NCBI GenBank assembly: GCA_947629095.1
Contig: CANRCK010000014.1
Location: forward strand, 41,705 to 105,704
Direction: 5' to 3'
From: an uncultured Clostridia bacterium
GTDB taxonomy: Bacteria; Bacillota; Clostridia; Christensenellales; Borkfalkiaceae
Length of the DNA stretch: 64,000 nucleotides
Positions within the stretch are counted from its first letter, which is position 1. Each line of letters opens with the position of its first letter. Positions 25,458 to 33,908 of the stretch are shown one piece after another. Position numbers and translations under genes: made by a program. The notes under the pieces were generated by a model. The model was not told where the DNA came from. It was given only the letters and a program-made list of their open reading frames with translations, and ran no database searches.

Positions 25458-25495
25458 GAGGCTTTTTCTTCGCAAAATTCTTGTTTATCGCTATA

Positions 25496-25524
25496 ATTAT
25501 ACCATAAAAATAGAAAAAACGCAA
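25496..25524 (-). promoter_or_regulatory. Promoter, copy A of a duplicated upstream region
   Basis: Minus strand TTGCGT (25524-25519), 17-bp spacer ending TTTTTATGG, TATAAT (25501-25496), then AGCGATAAACA. The same arrangement recurs at 26894-26922. Confidence 0.7.
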
Positions 25525-25672
25525 GTAGCGGGCGGCGCACATAAATAAAAAGTGAATCCGAGCCGCTCGACTGAGTAGCCCGGATATATTTCACTGGTGA
25601 CGATCTGAAAACAAGGTTGAACTTTTTGTGTGGACTAAATAGCCCTGCAGGGCGATTTAATATAGGTGCGTA

Positions 25673-25714
25673 CTACGCAGCATACGAGCGCTTTTCAATC
25701 TTTACTTCTTTCAT
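25673..25714 (-). pseudogene. 13-codon ORF, probable remnant or leader peptide
   Basis: ATG at 25714 with a strong GGAGGGA site gives MKEVKIEKRSYAA then TAG. The N-terminus resembles the first strand of GyrI-like effector-binding proteins, but it stops at once and no continuation is seen in other frames. The region behind it (25560-25670) holds no gene; it contains a 12-bp palindrome GCCCTGCAGGGC. A broken gene is more likely than a working peptide. Confidence 0.35.
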
Positions 25715-25755
25715 AAAAAATCCCTCCGCTAAATTAACGTTTTGTTTGAGTTCTT

Positions 25756-26163
25756 TTAAGTATTAAAAATATCGTTTTCATCCGAGTTGCCCGAATATTG
25801 ATTTTTATTCTTTTTCGATAAGACGATTTTTTTGATGGTATGTATATACCACAGTATTCCCGTTATGGGGGAGACGAGCAGACTCAATACCAGGATTCCG
25901 CCGAAGCCCACAATTACGCCGATGCGTGCTCCATCCCTAAAAGCCTGCTCGGTGGATTTGCCTTCGAAATATTTTATTGCCAATTGCGCGTCAAAAAGCA
26001 TGGAAGGAATGATAAAAAACGCCCAGGACACCAAAATTACCATTGACGTAACTCTATATACGTCGGGGACAAAAGTCGGGTCGAAAAAGCATAGTAAAAC
26101 AGCTAATCCCGCAAGCGCAATGCAAATTGTCAAAACAATCAATAATTGATTTATTTTGTTCAT
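25756..26163 (-). CDS. Small membrane protein, unknown
   Basis: 135 aa. Three to four hydrophobic segments: an N-terminal ILTICIALAGLAVLL-like helix, a second near 40-58, and a helix pair near 85-115. A charged Lys/Asn/Glu-rich tail follows. No family recognised. Preceded by a spacer close to the TTTCAATTTAGCGGAG consensus. Same strand as the TfoX-like gene upstream and probably cotranscribed. Confidence 0.7.
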   Translation of the reverse strand: MNKINQLLIVLTICIALAGLAVLLCFFDPTFVPDVYRVTSMVILVSWAFFIIPSMLFDAQLAIKYFEGKSTEQAFRDGARIGVIVGFGGILVLSLLVSPITGILWYIHTIKKIVLSKKNKNQYSGNSDENDIFNT

Positions 26164-26186
26164 CGAACTCTCCGTTACATTGAAAT

Positions 26187-26504
26187 TTACCGCTTCTTCA
26201 TTTTCGGCATTGGCAGGTCGTCATACATTGCCTCAAATAATCCTGTCAAATAAACCTTATCATCCACATTGTCTACATTGAGCATTTTCTTTACACCCTC
26301 GTACGGCAAGGAATACTCCGCCTGCGGCAAATAGGATAGAGCGGATTTCACGGGTTTTACGAGCAATCTGTCGTCGTAGATACCGCCGACAAGTTTGCCG
26401 CGATAGTAAATCAAAAATTCACCCATCATAGGCTTGTAGGTTATGTCCTCTAATTCGGATAGTTGTTCCAAAATGAAATTCAAATATTCCTTGCTTGACG
26501 GCAT
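26187..26504 (-). CDS. TfoX N-terminal domain protein
   Basis: 105 aa, whole-length match to the TfoX N-terminal domain: YKPMMGEFLIYYRGKLVGGIYDDRLLVKP. Full TfoX/Sxy activates competence in Gammaproteobacteria; stand-alone N-domains in Firmicutes have no established function. Strong GGAGG start signal within the repeated spacer. Any link to the comEC gene 5 kb away is speculative. Confidence 0.85.
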   Translation of the reverse strand: MPSSKEYLNFILEQLSELEDITYKPMMGEFLIYYRGKLVGGIYDDRLLVKPVKSALSYLPQAEYSLPYEGVKKMLNVDNVDDKVYLTGLFEAMYDDLPMPKMKKR

Positions 26505-26533
26505 AATTCCTCCGCTAATTGAAACTTATCGCT

Positions 26534-26854
26534 TTAATTGTCGATATCGTTTTGCTTTTTTATATCTTGATTTTCATCGTCATTACTGTTTTCTATCAGC
26601 TTTTTGTACTTGCGAGCTTCGATATAAGAAATTATCATCAGCGTAATAAGCACCAAGAAAATTGCAAGCATAATAAAAACAAATATTTTACCGTAAAGAT
26701 AAGGAGCCTTGACTTCAAAGTCGGTAAATTCACTCAAAATGGTCCGCAGAGACGTAATTACACCTAAAATCCCGGTTATAATTGCCGTAATTGTACAAAC
26801 CTTAGCCCATTTCTTAAAGCCCTTAAAGTTTTCATTAAGATCGTTATTTTTCAT
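26534..26854 (-). CDS. Small membrane protein, unknown
   Basis: 106 aa from the ATG at 26854 (MKNNDLNENFKG), chosen because GCGGAG lies upstream and the track's longer start has none. Two hydrophobic segments (about 18-38 and 52-75) and a charged, Asp/Asn-rich C-terminus. No family recognised. First gene of the small-gene unit behind promoter copy B. Confidence 0.7.
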   Translation of the reverse strand: MKNNDLNENFKGFKKWAKVCTITAIITGILGVITSLRTILSEFTDFEVKAPYLYGKIFVFIMLAIFLVLITLMIISYIEARKYKKLIENSNDDENQDIKKQNDIDN

Positions 26855-26893
26855 TTTTGCTATTTCTCCGCTAAATCCCTGTTTATCGCTACA

Positions 26894-26922
26894 ATTATAC
26901 CATAAAAACAGGGCAAACACAA
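26894..26922 (-). promoter_or_regulatory. Promoter, copy B of a duplicated upstream region
   Basis: Minus strand TTGTGT (26922-26917), 17-bp spacer ending TTTTTATGG, TATAAT (26899-26894), then AGCGATAAACA. Similarity to copy A (25496-25524) extends upstream through GCTACTTG and ATAAAAAGT-AATCCGA. Confidence 0.7.
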
Positions 26923-26999
26923 GTAGCAAGCGACAATAGATAAAAAGTAAATCCGAACCATTCACTCGCTATGAGTATTCGGCACGGATTACACTGACT

Positions 27000-27084
27000 T
27001 GGTGCACTCGACAGGAGTTGAACCTGCATGGGGTGAACCACAAGATCCTTAGTCTTGCGCGTCTGCCAATTCCGCCACGAGTGC
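27000..27084 (-). tRNA. tRNA-Leu (anticodon AAG)
   Basis: 85 nt including an encoded CCA. Acceptor GCACTCG/CGAGTGC, class II with a long variable arm, T-arm GGTTCAACTCC. Anticodon stem CAAGA/TCTTG with loop CTAAGGA, so positions 34-36 are AAG. A34 would normally need deamination to inosine to read CTC as well as CTT. Confidence 0.95.
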
Positions 27085-27099
27085 TTGAAAACATTTAAG

Positions 27100-27128
27100 A
27101 TTTTATAATATTTTCAAACCGTTGTCAA
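27100..27128 (-). promoter_or_regulatory. Promoter of tRNA-Leu(AAG)
   Basis: Minus strand TTGACA (27128-27123), 17-bp spacer, TAAAAT (27105-27100), 15 nt before the tRNA. Confidence 0.8.
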
Positions 27129-27156
27129 GCTAAAACACCACTATTTAAAAAGTTTT

Positions 27157-27750
27157 TCAAGTATTTAAATTTTTGATTTTTACTACCGTTTCAAGCGTTT
27201 TTTTAGTCAAATCATCATAATTTCCGTTATTATGTATGACATAGTACTCTGAAAAATCAAAATTTTCATAATCAAATTGACTTTTAACGCGCGATTCAAC
27301 TTGTTCAATATGCGTATGGTCCCTTTGAATAACCGAGCTTATTCTTTTATCACGGTCACGGAGAATTACTATTACGCCGTTAAATAAATTTTGAAAGCCG
27401 TTCTCAAACAGCAAAGGAACTTCCAAAAATGAAAGTTTGTGGGCGCGCATTTTTAAAAACGCCTCTTCCATTATTGCCGGATGCGTAATGTCGTTCAATT
27501 TTTTTAATTGTTTGCCGTCGTTAAAAACTTTTTGTGAAAGCACGACCCTGTTTATTGTTCCGTTTAAAACGATATCAGAACCAAACGCCTCCTCCAATTT
27601 CTTTACGAAATCGGGCGACGTGAGCAATTCCCCGTAAATTTCGTCACAGGAATACACGGGATAATTCAAACTTTTTATTATTTGGCAAACCGTCGACTTG
27701 CCGCTGCCGATTCCTCCGGTTATTGCAATTTTTATATTATTTTGCGTCAT
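27157..27750 (-). CDS. coaE: Dephospho-CoA kinase
   Basis: 197 aa. Last step of coenzyme A synthesis, adding the 3'-phosphate to dephospho-CoA. P-loop GGIGSGKS at 11-18, DEIYGELL, and VPLLFENG typical of the CoA domain. Its start overlaps the polA end by 14 bp, a pairing common in Firmicutes. Confidence 0.95.
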   Translation of the reverse strand: MTQNNIKIAITGGIGSGKSTVCQIIKSLNYPVYSCDEIYGELLTSPDFVKKLEEAFGSDIVLNGTINRVVLSQKVFNDGKQLKKLNDITHPAIMEEAFLKMRAHKLSFLEVPLLFENGFQNLFNGVIVILRDRDKRISSVIQRDHTHIEQVESRVKSQFDYENFDFSEYYVIHNNGNYDDLTKKTLETVVKIKNLNT

Positions 27751-30292
27751 ACCAATTTTTACCGGCGTGAAGCTCTACGGTAAGTGGAACATTTAGCTTC
27801 ACGGCATTTTCCATCTCATATTTCAATATTTCGGAAGCCTCCACCGCTTCGTTTTCGGGAGCTTCCAGAACCAGCTCGTCGTGCACCTGCAGAATGAGCT
27901 TTGACTTAAGATTGCGATTTTCCAAAGTTTTGCAGACATTTATCATTGCTATTTTAATTATGTCGGCGCTTGATCCCTGCAAGGGCATATTCATTGCGGC
28001 GCGTTCGCCAAATTGTCTGAGAGTATAATTTGATGATTTAAGCTCGGGAATGACGCGTCTCCTGCCCGTAAGTGTTGAAACATAACCGTGCTCATAGGCA
28101 AACTCAACGTTTTTGTTCATATATTCTTTTACGGCGCTGTAAGTTTCAAAATATTTTTGGATATATTCCTTTGCTCTGCCTACGGGAATATTCAGATTTT
28201 TTGCAAGCCCGAATTCGCTGATGCCGTAGATTATCCCGAAATTTACAGCTTTTGCCTCCCTGCGCATTGTCGGCGTGACTTCGCTCAAATCAACGCCGAA
28301 AACCTGAGACGCGGTAACGGCGTGCACGTCCGTACCGGCATTATAAGCCTCGATAAGCTCTTTGCAACCCGAAAAATGCGCCAAAAGCCGCAGCTCTATC
28401 TGCGAATAGTCTGCATCGATGAACACACAGCCTTCGTGAGGCACAAAAATTTTGCGTAGCTCCCTGCCTTCTTCCTCACGTATGGGAATATTCTGGAGAT
28501 TGGGATTTGAACTTGAAAGTCTGCCCGTAGCGGTAAGAGTTTGGTGATAAGTTGTATGAACTACGCCTCTTTTATCTATCAGGGGAAGCAATCCGTCGCA
28601 GTATGTGGAGCGAAGTTTTTGGTAAAGCCTGTATTTTAATACGTCGGCTACTACCGGCGCCTTGTCCACAAGTTTTTCCAATACCTCCGCACTTGTTGAA
28701 AATTTGCCTGTTTTTTTCTTTTTGACCTCGGTCAAACCGAGCTTTTCGTACAAAACCTCGGCAAGCTTTGAAGGTGAATTTATGTTGAATTCGCAGTCGC
28801 AAGCTTTATAGATTTTAAATCGAAGGTCTTCTGCCTGACCGTAAAACTTTTTGGAAAGCTCGTTCAACCCATCAACGCTTACTCTTACGCCCGTCTTTTC
28901 CATATTATATAGAACTTTTACAAGCGGCTTTTCAACTTCTCTGTAAAGCGAAAAAACGTTCTGGCTGCTCATCTCTTCAACATAGCGCTTGAACAGCTCG
29001 TTCAGGGCAAATGCGCGGAAGTTGTAATCGTACAGATAATAATTTAAAAGTCCCTTTAAGTCAAAGTTTGCCGCGCTGCTGTCGCACAAATATTTTGCCA
29101 CGGAAACGTCGTTGTAATCACACTTCGCCTCTATTTCAAACTCTTCGAGAATATGCATTGCAGCTTTGAAATCGTATGTTAAAATTATGTTTTCGGGCAC
29201 TTCAAAAAGCGCTTTGAGTATTGCGTTATAATCGTTGTAACTTACGGCTACGTCCTGTAAATTTTCCTGCATCTTTATGGAAATTTCTCTGCCGCCGACG
29301 TAAATTTCCATTGCGCCCGGCTCTAAAATTACCGAAATCTCTCTGTTTTCAGCCAAAATTTGCGCAATTTCGAAATATGAACCGCACTCTGTTTTTGCGG
29401 GATAATTAACCGTATTCTGCTCGGATTCCTCCCCGGATTGCTCTTCGAAAATATCCAAACTCAAAAGACTTTTAAACTCAAACTCCGCAAACATACTTTT
29501 AACGTCGCCGTTGAATTTTTTGGGAGCTATACAATCTTCAAGCCGTAAATCTATTTCACAGTTCCTGTCTATAGTGGCGAGCTTATATGAAAGATATGCA
29601 ATTTCGCGGTTAGCCTCGAATTTCTGCTTAACGCTGCCTTTTAAATTTTCAAGATTTGCATAAACGCCGTCAAGAGAACCGTAGGTCTTGAGCAACTCAA
29701 TCGCAGTTTTTTCACCGATTCCGGGAATGCCCGGGATGTTATCCGATTTATCCCCCATAAAAGATTTTAAATCGATTACCTGCTTCGGTTCAATCCCTAT
29801 TTCGGCCTTAAAATTCTCCATAGAAAGGTGCAAAATATCGCTCACGCCTTTTTTTGTATAGCATACGTCGGTATTTTCATCCACAAGCTGGTAGCTGTCC
29901 CTGTCGCCCGTGTAGATATAGCTGCGCACATTGAACTTTTTTGAGAGTGTGCCCAAAATATCGTCCGCCTCTATCCCCTCTAGCCCGCAAGTGGCAATTT
30001 TCATTGCTGAAAGCAAATTTTTGAGCGGTTCAAGTTGAACGACAAGATCTTCCGGCATAGGTTTGCGAGTTGCCTTGTAGCCGTCGTACATCTTATGTCT
30101 GAAAGTTGGCGCTTTCATGTCAAACGCCACGACGATATATTCGGGATTAACGTCGCCGAGAATTTTAAAAAGCAGCTTAATAAATCCAAAAACCGCATTT
30201 GTGGGCATCCCGCTCTTGGTGGTAAACACCGGAGTTGCATAGTAAGCCCTGTTTAAAAGGCTGTTGCCGTCTATCAAAACCATCTTTTCCAT
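27737..30292 (-). CDS. polA: DNA polymerase I
   Basis: 851 aa. Lagging-strand maturation and repair. N-terminal 5' nuclease (about 1-290) with LIDGNSLLNRAYYA, GIEADDILGTL and the GIPGIGEKTA helix-hairpin-helix. The middle 3'-5' exonuclease domain lacks the usual D-x-E metal motif, so proofreading is probably lost, as in Bacillus. Polymerase domain: DADYSQIELRLLAHFSG, RREAKAVNFGIIYG and the final HDELVLEAP. The ATG has no ribosome binding site and lies just 7 nt after a -10 box, suggesting a leaderless transcript; an ATG three codons on is a possible alternative. Confidence 0.97.
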   Translation of the reverse strand: MEKMVLIDGNSLLNRAYYATPVFTTKSGMPTNAVFGFIKLLFKILGDVNPEYIVVAFDMKAPTFRHKMYDGYKATRKPMPEDLVVQLEPLKNLLSAMKIATCGLEGIEADDILGTLSKKFNVRSYIYTGDRDSYQLVDENTDVCYTKKGVSDILHLSMENFKAEIGIEPKQVIDLKSFMGDKSDNIPGIPGIGEKTAIELLKTYGSLDGVYANLENLKGSVKQKFEANREIAYLSYKLATIDRNCEIDLRLEDCIAPKKFNGDVKSMFAEFEFKSLLSLDIFEEQSGEESEQNTVNYPAKTECGSYFEIAQILAENREISVILEPGAMEIYVGGREISIKMQENLQDVAVSYNDYNAILKALFEVPENIILTYDFKAAMHILEEFEIEAKCDYNDVSVAKYLCDSSAANFDLKGLLNYYLYDYNFRAFALNELFKRYVEEMSSQNVFSLYREVEKPLVKVLYNMEKTGVRVSVDGLNELSKKFYGQAEDLRFKIYKACDCEFNINSPSKLAEVLYEKLGLTEVKKKKTGKFSTSAEVLEKLVDKAPVVADVLKYRLYQKLRSTYCDGLLPLIDKRGVVHTTYHQTLTATGRLSSSNPNLQNIPIREEEGRELRKIFVPHEGCVFIDADYSQIELRLLAHFSGCKELIEAYNAGTDVHAVTASQVFGVDLSEVTPTMRREAKAVNFGIIYGISEFGLAKNLNIPVGRAKEYIQKYFETYSAVKEYMNKNVEFAYEHGYVSTLTGRRRVIPELKSSNYTLRQFGERAAMNMPLQGSSADIIKIAMINVCKTLENRNLKSKLILQVHDELVLEAPENEAVEASEILKYEMENAVKLNVPLTVELHAGKNWYDAK

Positions 30293-30299
30293 AAGTACA

Positions 30300-30328
30300 A
30301 TTTTACCACTTTACTTAATTAAAATCAA
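30300..30328 (-). promoter_or_regulatory. Promoter of polA, apparently leaderless
   Basis: Minus strand TTGATT (30328-30323), 17-bp spacer, TAAAAT (30305-30300). The ATG at 30292 begins 7 nt after the -10 box, at or next to the expected +1. Confidence 0.65.
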
Positions 30329-30346
30329 CGATAAAATCAAAAACGC

Positions 30347-30375
30347 TTGATTTTTGTTGTTTTATATTATATAAT
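30347..30375 (+). promoter_or_regulatory. Promoter of tRNA-Leu(CAA)
   Basis: TTGATT, 17-bp spacer, TATAAT, 13 nt before the tRNA. Confidence 0.78.
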
Positions 30376-30388
30376 TAAAAAGCTGAAT

Positions 30389-30475
30389 GCCGCTGTGGTG
30401 GAATTGGCAGACGCGCTGGACTCAAAATCCAGTGGTAGCGATACCGTGTCGGTTCGACCCCGACCAGCGGCACCA
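30389..30475 (+). tRNA. tRNA-Leu (anticodon CAA)
   Basis: 87 nt with encoded CCA. Acceptor GCCGCTG/CAGCGGC, anticodon stem CTGGA/TCCAG with loop CTCAAAA, long variable arm, T-arm GGTTCGACCCC. Confidence 0.96.
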
Positions 30476-30477
30476 AA

Positions 30478-30508
30478 AAGAGACAACCTTTTCAGGTTGT
30501 CTCTTTTG
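30478..30508 (+). terminator. Terminator of tRNA-Leu(CAA)
   Basis: 11-bp stem AAGAGACAACC/GGTTGTCTCTT with a 6-nt loop and T-rich 3' side, starting 2 nt after the tRNA. Confidence 0.88.
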
Positions 30509-30541
30509 CCTTATTGACGCAGTTGAATGCCTCATTGAAAT

Positions 30542-30979
30542 TTATTTTTCAATGTTTTTATAACTAATGGTAATATGTCCTATCCCGAAAATCAACGAAC
30601 AAATCATAAGAGTGATTGACAGCACCATAATACCGCTAAATGCAAAAATAACGGTGGGTGTTATGGAGAGCCAAAGCATTTTTGCCTTACCGCGCCCTTT
30701 TCGATAGATAATCCACCCCAATAGATATAGCGCAAGCAACGCTCCATTGACAGATAGATAAACAATGAGGGCGGAAGCGAACCAAAAATCAAAATAGGTG
30801 TACGGGATATTAAAAATCATAAATAACATACAGCCATAGCGTCCGATTTGCTCCACAACAAGGATAACCTTATTATTAAATCGATTTTCAAACGCTCCTT
30901 TGTCTAAAACTGCGCTGATGATATTCGGTATCAAGATGATTGCAACCGCAATCAACCCGTAATAATTAAACCAACCCAT
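30542..30979 (-). CDS. Membrane protein, unknown
   Basis: 145 aa with four likely membrane helices (about 5-22, 42-62, 65-92, 105-135). No family recognised. The sequence after its stop (TAAATTTCAATGAGG) resembles the recurrent spacer of the small-gene array at 25-27 kb. Probably cotranscribed with the 72-aa membrane gene just upstream. Confidence 0.7.
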   Translation of the reverse strand: MGWFNYYGLIAVAIILIPNIISAVLDKGAFENRFNNKVILVVEQIGRYGCMLFMIFNIPYTYFDFWFASALIVYLSVNGALLALYLLGWIIYRKGRGKAKMLWLSITPTVIFAFSGIMVLSITLMICSLIFGIGHITISYKNIEK

Positions 30980-31012
30980 AACTCGCCAAATTGATATTTA
31001 TCTTACGTTGTC

Positions 31013-31231
31013 TTATTTTTTCGATTGCGAATTGATATGTGATACAAGAATAAAAGCAAGCAAGCCCCAAATTACCATTGTTAGCAACAAAATAACCGCA
31101 ACCGAAAAATCTGCGCTTATAACTCCTGCAAAAATACAAATTGCAACTATACAACACGCCAATGCGCATAAGCTTGAAATAAGAACGCAGATTGTCATTG
31201 CTATAAGAATAATAAAAGCTTTCTTGTCCAT
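31013..31231 (-). CDS. Very small membrane protein, unknown
   Basis: 72 aa, two hydrophobic helices (about 5-33 and 42-64) with Cys-rich patches ALACCIV. A GGGAG site 7 nt before the ATG supports it as real. No family recognised. The longer overlapping 92-aa ORF in another frame is a shadow. Confidence 0.6.
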   Translation of the reverse strand: MDKKAFIILIAMTICVLISSLCALACCIVAICIFAGVISADFSVAVILLLTMVIWGLLAFILVSHINSQSKK

Positions 31232-31313
31232 AATATTCTCCCACTCACGTTTATTGTATTAAGATTATAGCACAACAATGCAAACAAAATCAAGACCGAG
31301 TGTTAAGACTTAA

Positions 31314-31342
31314 TTTACAAACCGGCATTTATGTGTTAAACT
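31314..31342 (+). promoter_or_regulatory. Promoter of comEC, apparently leaderless
   Basis: TTTACA, 17-bp spacer, TAAACT; the comEC ATG begins 7 nt after the -10 box and has no ribosome binding site. Confidence 0.6.
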
Positions 31343-31348
31343 GAAAAT

Positions 31349-33442
31349 ATGAAAAAGTTTGTAAATGTGCGACTACATGTTATTGCCGCCCTCTCCGTTT
31401 GTTTGGGAATCGGGCTGGGTATTTTGTTGTATTTTTACAATCTCAATTCAGCTTGGTCATTGCTTGCAATCTTGCCTGCGGCAATAACTATATTAATTTG
31501 TGCGGTGGCTAAACGAAATATCTTTAAGCCTTTGGCGTTTGTGATTTTTCCAATCCTTTTATTGGTCGGCGGCGCTTTCAATTCCTATTACGCCCTTTCA
31601 CGGTTTGATTACTGTGAAGCTTCCGAAACAAAGGCATACTCAATCCACGGCACCGTAAAAGAAAAGGGCAAAACCGCATCGGGCGAATACATAATCATTT
31701 CAAAAATCACTTTGAACGGCAAAAAAATCAATGGCAATGCATACGTATATCTTTCACCGACATACGGTGAACTCTGCTATGAGGGATATACCGTTGATTT
31801 TACTGCTGAACTTGAAAAAATTGCGCCCTTTCAATACGGCTCCATTTCAAGCTACGCCGAACAGAACGTTAAATATCGCACGGCGGTATACGCCGGACTT
31901 CATTCAACTTACGGATTTTCGCTTTTCGGAAGCGCCCGCGCGGCAATCAGGAACACGCTGTTTTCAAATCTGGATGAAAATACGGCAGCCATTTCATACG
32001 CCATGCTTACGGGTAATACCGAACAGGTTGACCAAACTGCGCTCGACAGCTTCCGCTACGGAGGCGTAGCGCATATCTTTGCAGTTTCGGGGTTGCACAT
32101 AGGCATAATTTTCGGTACAATTTCATTTATACTCAAAAAATTGCGGATCAACATCTATGCCGCTGCAATTATAAGCCTTGCAACTGTGTTCCTATATTCG
32201 GCTCTGTGCGGGTTTACTCTGTCGTCCCTGCGTGCAGCCATAATGTGCACCATTGCCAAAATTGCAAACTTGGTTTACAAACAGTATGACGGTTTGAATT
32301 CGCTCGGCGTTGCGGTCGTAATTATTTTGAGTATAACCCCGCTCAGCCTGACATCGGTTGGGTTCCAACTTTCGGTATGCGCTATAGGCGGGATTTATTG
32401 CTTTTCAAAACTGATTGAAAAGCTGCTTGGAAAAATAAAACTTCCTTCACCCATATGTTCGGCAATAGGCGCTTCGCTGGGCGCCCAACTCGGCACGTTG
32501 CCCATAATGCTTGCAAATTTCGGATACATAAGCGGCGCGGGGCTACTTTTGAATATAGTTGTTTTGCCAATCATTTCGGTTATATTCGTAATAATATTTT
32601 TATCCGTAGCCGCGTGCACCGTTTTTGGTGCGCTTGCCCCTTTAATAATTCCCTACGCAGCCCTGCCGCTTCAGTTTATGGTGTCAATGTTTATAGGCGC
32701 AGGGTTTGAAAATTCGCTTATAAGCGGGTTCGGCGCAGGAATTTTTGTGCCCGTATATTTTGTGTTTATACTTGCTTTAAGCGATAAGCTGAACTTTAAA
32801 TCGCTTACAAGGCTCGTTCTGCTTGCCTGCGGCGTTGCCGTGCTTACGGGCTACGTATTGGTCCGCTATAATACTCCGTTTTCGGGTTATAGACTTATAG
32901 TTTCGGCGTACGGCAATGGCGGCGAGGTGGTTATTAAGTCGAACTCCGGAACTGTTTTGATAGTTACCGACAAAGTAAATCCGTCGAGGCTGCAAACAAT
33001 GCTCGGCAGAAACTATATTACGGATATAGATGCGCTGATTATTCTCGGCGACGAAAATCTTGACGTTTATCCCTCTTTGGATATAGATTGCACTGCCGTC
33101 TATGTCTGCAACACCTATCCGCAGATTCAGCCGTACGGCGATATCACGGTTATTTATGCCGACGATGTTTCCGTTTGCGGGATTGATTTTTCGCTTAAAG
33201 ACAACAACACTCTGCTTGCCACAGTCGGAGGAGTTGAAGTCGGCGTCTGTGCCGAAGAAAATTATTCCTTAAAGAGCTGCGATATAATGATATCCGACGA
33301 ACCTGCCGCTATCGACTTTATTACGCAAGTTTTCTTTACAAACCGTGCGGGAACACTTAACGCCTTCGATTGCGGCGACATAACGTTTAAAATCGGTGAC
33401 GGAAAATTCAGCCTCTTAAATAAAATACCGCCCGAAAGATAA
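31349..33442 (+). CDS. comEC: ComEC/Rec2-type DNA-uptake channel with degenerate C-terminal domain
   Basis: 697 aa. ComEC carries single-stranded DNA across the membrane during transformation. Two N-terminal helices, an OB-like DUF4131 region (about 75-190), then the competence domain with FAVSGLHIGIIFG and many helices (about 230-510). The C-terminal part (about 520-697) has the length of the metallo-beta-lactamase domain, but I see neither the D-x-G-Q-G-D entry motif nor an H-x-H-x-D-H motif, so its nuclease activity is probably lost or replaced. No comEA, comFA or pilus genes are in the window. Convergent with rpiB, 16 bp apart. Confidence 0.88.
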   Translation: MKKFVNVRLHVIAALSVCLGIGLGILLYFYNLNSAWSLLAILPAAITILICAVAKRNIFKPLAFVIFPILLLVGGAFNSYYALSRFDYCEASETKAYSIHGTVKEKGKTASGEYIIISKITLNGKKINGNAYVYLSPTYGELCYEGYTVDFTAELEKIAPFQYGSISSYAEQNVKYRTAVYAGLHSTYGFSLFGSARAAIRNTLFSNLDENTAAISYAMLTGNTEQVDQTALDSFRYGGVAHIFAVSGLHIGIIFGTISFILKKLRINIYAAAIISLATVFLYSALCGFTLSSLRAAIMCTIAKIANLVYKQYDGLNSLGVAVVIILSITPLSLTSVGFQLSVCAIGGIYCFSKLIEKLLGKIKLPSPICSAIGASLGAQLGTLPIMLANFGYISGAGLLLNIVVLPIISVIFVIIFLSVAACTVFGALAPLIIPYAALPLQFMVSMFIGAGFENSLISGFGAGIFVPVYFVFILALSDKLNFKSLTRLVLLACGVAVLTGYVLVRYNTPFSGYRLIVSAYGNGGEVVIKSNSGTVLIVTDKVNPSRLQTMLGRNYITDIDALIILGDENLDVYPSLDIDCTAVYVCNTYPQIQPYGDITVIYADDVSVCGIDFSLKDNNTLLATVGGVEVGVCAEENYSLKSCDIMISDEPAAIDFITQVFFTNRAGTLNAFDCGDITFKIGDGKFSLLNKIPPER

Positions 33443-33458
33443 TCGGACGGAAGTGAAT

Positions 33459-33908
33459 CTATTTGGAATATTTCTTTTCGACGGCAGTAATCTTGTCAAC
33501 CCTGCGCCGGTGCCTGCCGCCAACGAATTCTGTCTTTAAAAATATTTCAACTATCTTTAGGGCGTACCCAACGCCCACCACTTTTTCACCGAGCGCAAGC
33601 ACGTTTGCGTCGTTGTGCAAGCGCGTGAATTCGGCGCAGTAGGTATCGTGACAATGCGCGCAACGCACACCGGGCACCTTATTTGCCACTATTGAAACGC
33701 CTATACCCGTTGAACAGACGAGTATGCCCCTTTCACATTCCCCACTTGCCACGGCTTCCGCAGCCGGCAGCGCATAGTCTGGGTAATCGCAGCTTTCAAC
33801 GCTGTCTGTTCCGAAATCGCACACCTCGTGGTCGTTTTCTTCGAGGTATTTTTTTATTTCGCGCTTTAAGTTAAAACCGCCGTGGTCACAGGCAATTGCT
33901 ATCTTCAT
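33459..33908 (-). CDS. rpiB: Ribose-5-phosphate isomerase B
   Basis: 149 aa. Interconverts ribose-5-phosphate and ribulose-5-phosphate. ACDHGGFNLK at the N-terminus, the catalytic Cys loop VCSTGIGVSIVANK and RCAHCHD are intact. Last gene of a long minus-strand run; overlaps the phosphatase gene by 4 bp. It can pass ribose from nucleosides into the pentose phosphate pathway, complementing DeoB. Confidence 0.95.
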   Translation of the reverse strand: MKIAIACDHGGFNLKREIKKYLEENDHEVCDFGTDSVESCDYPDYALPAAEAVASGECERGILVCSTGIGVSIVANKVPGVRCAHCHDTYCAEFTRLHNDANVLALGEKVVGVGYALKIVEIFLKTEFVGGRHRRRVDKITAVEKKYSK

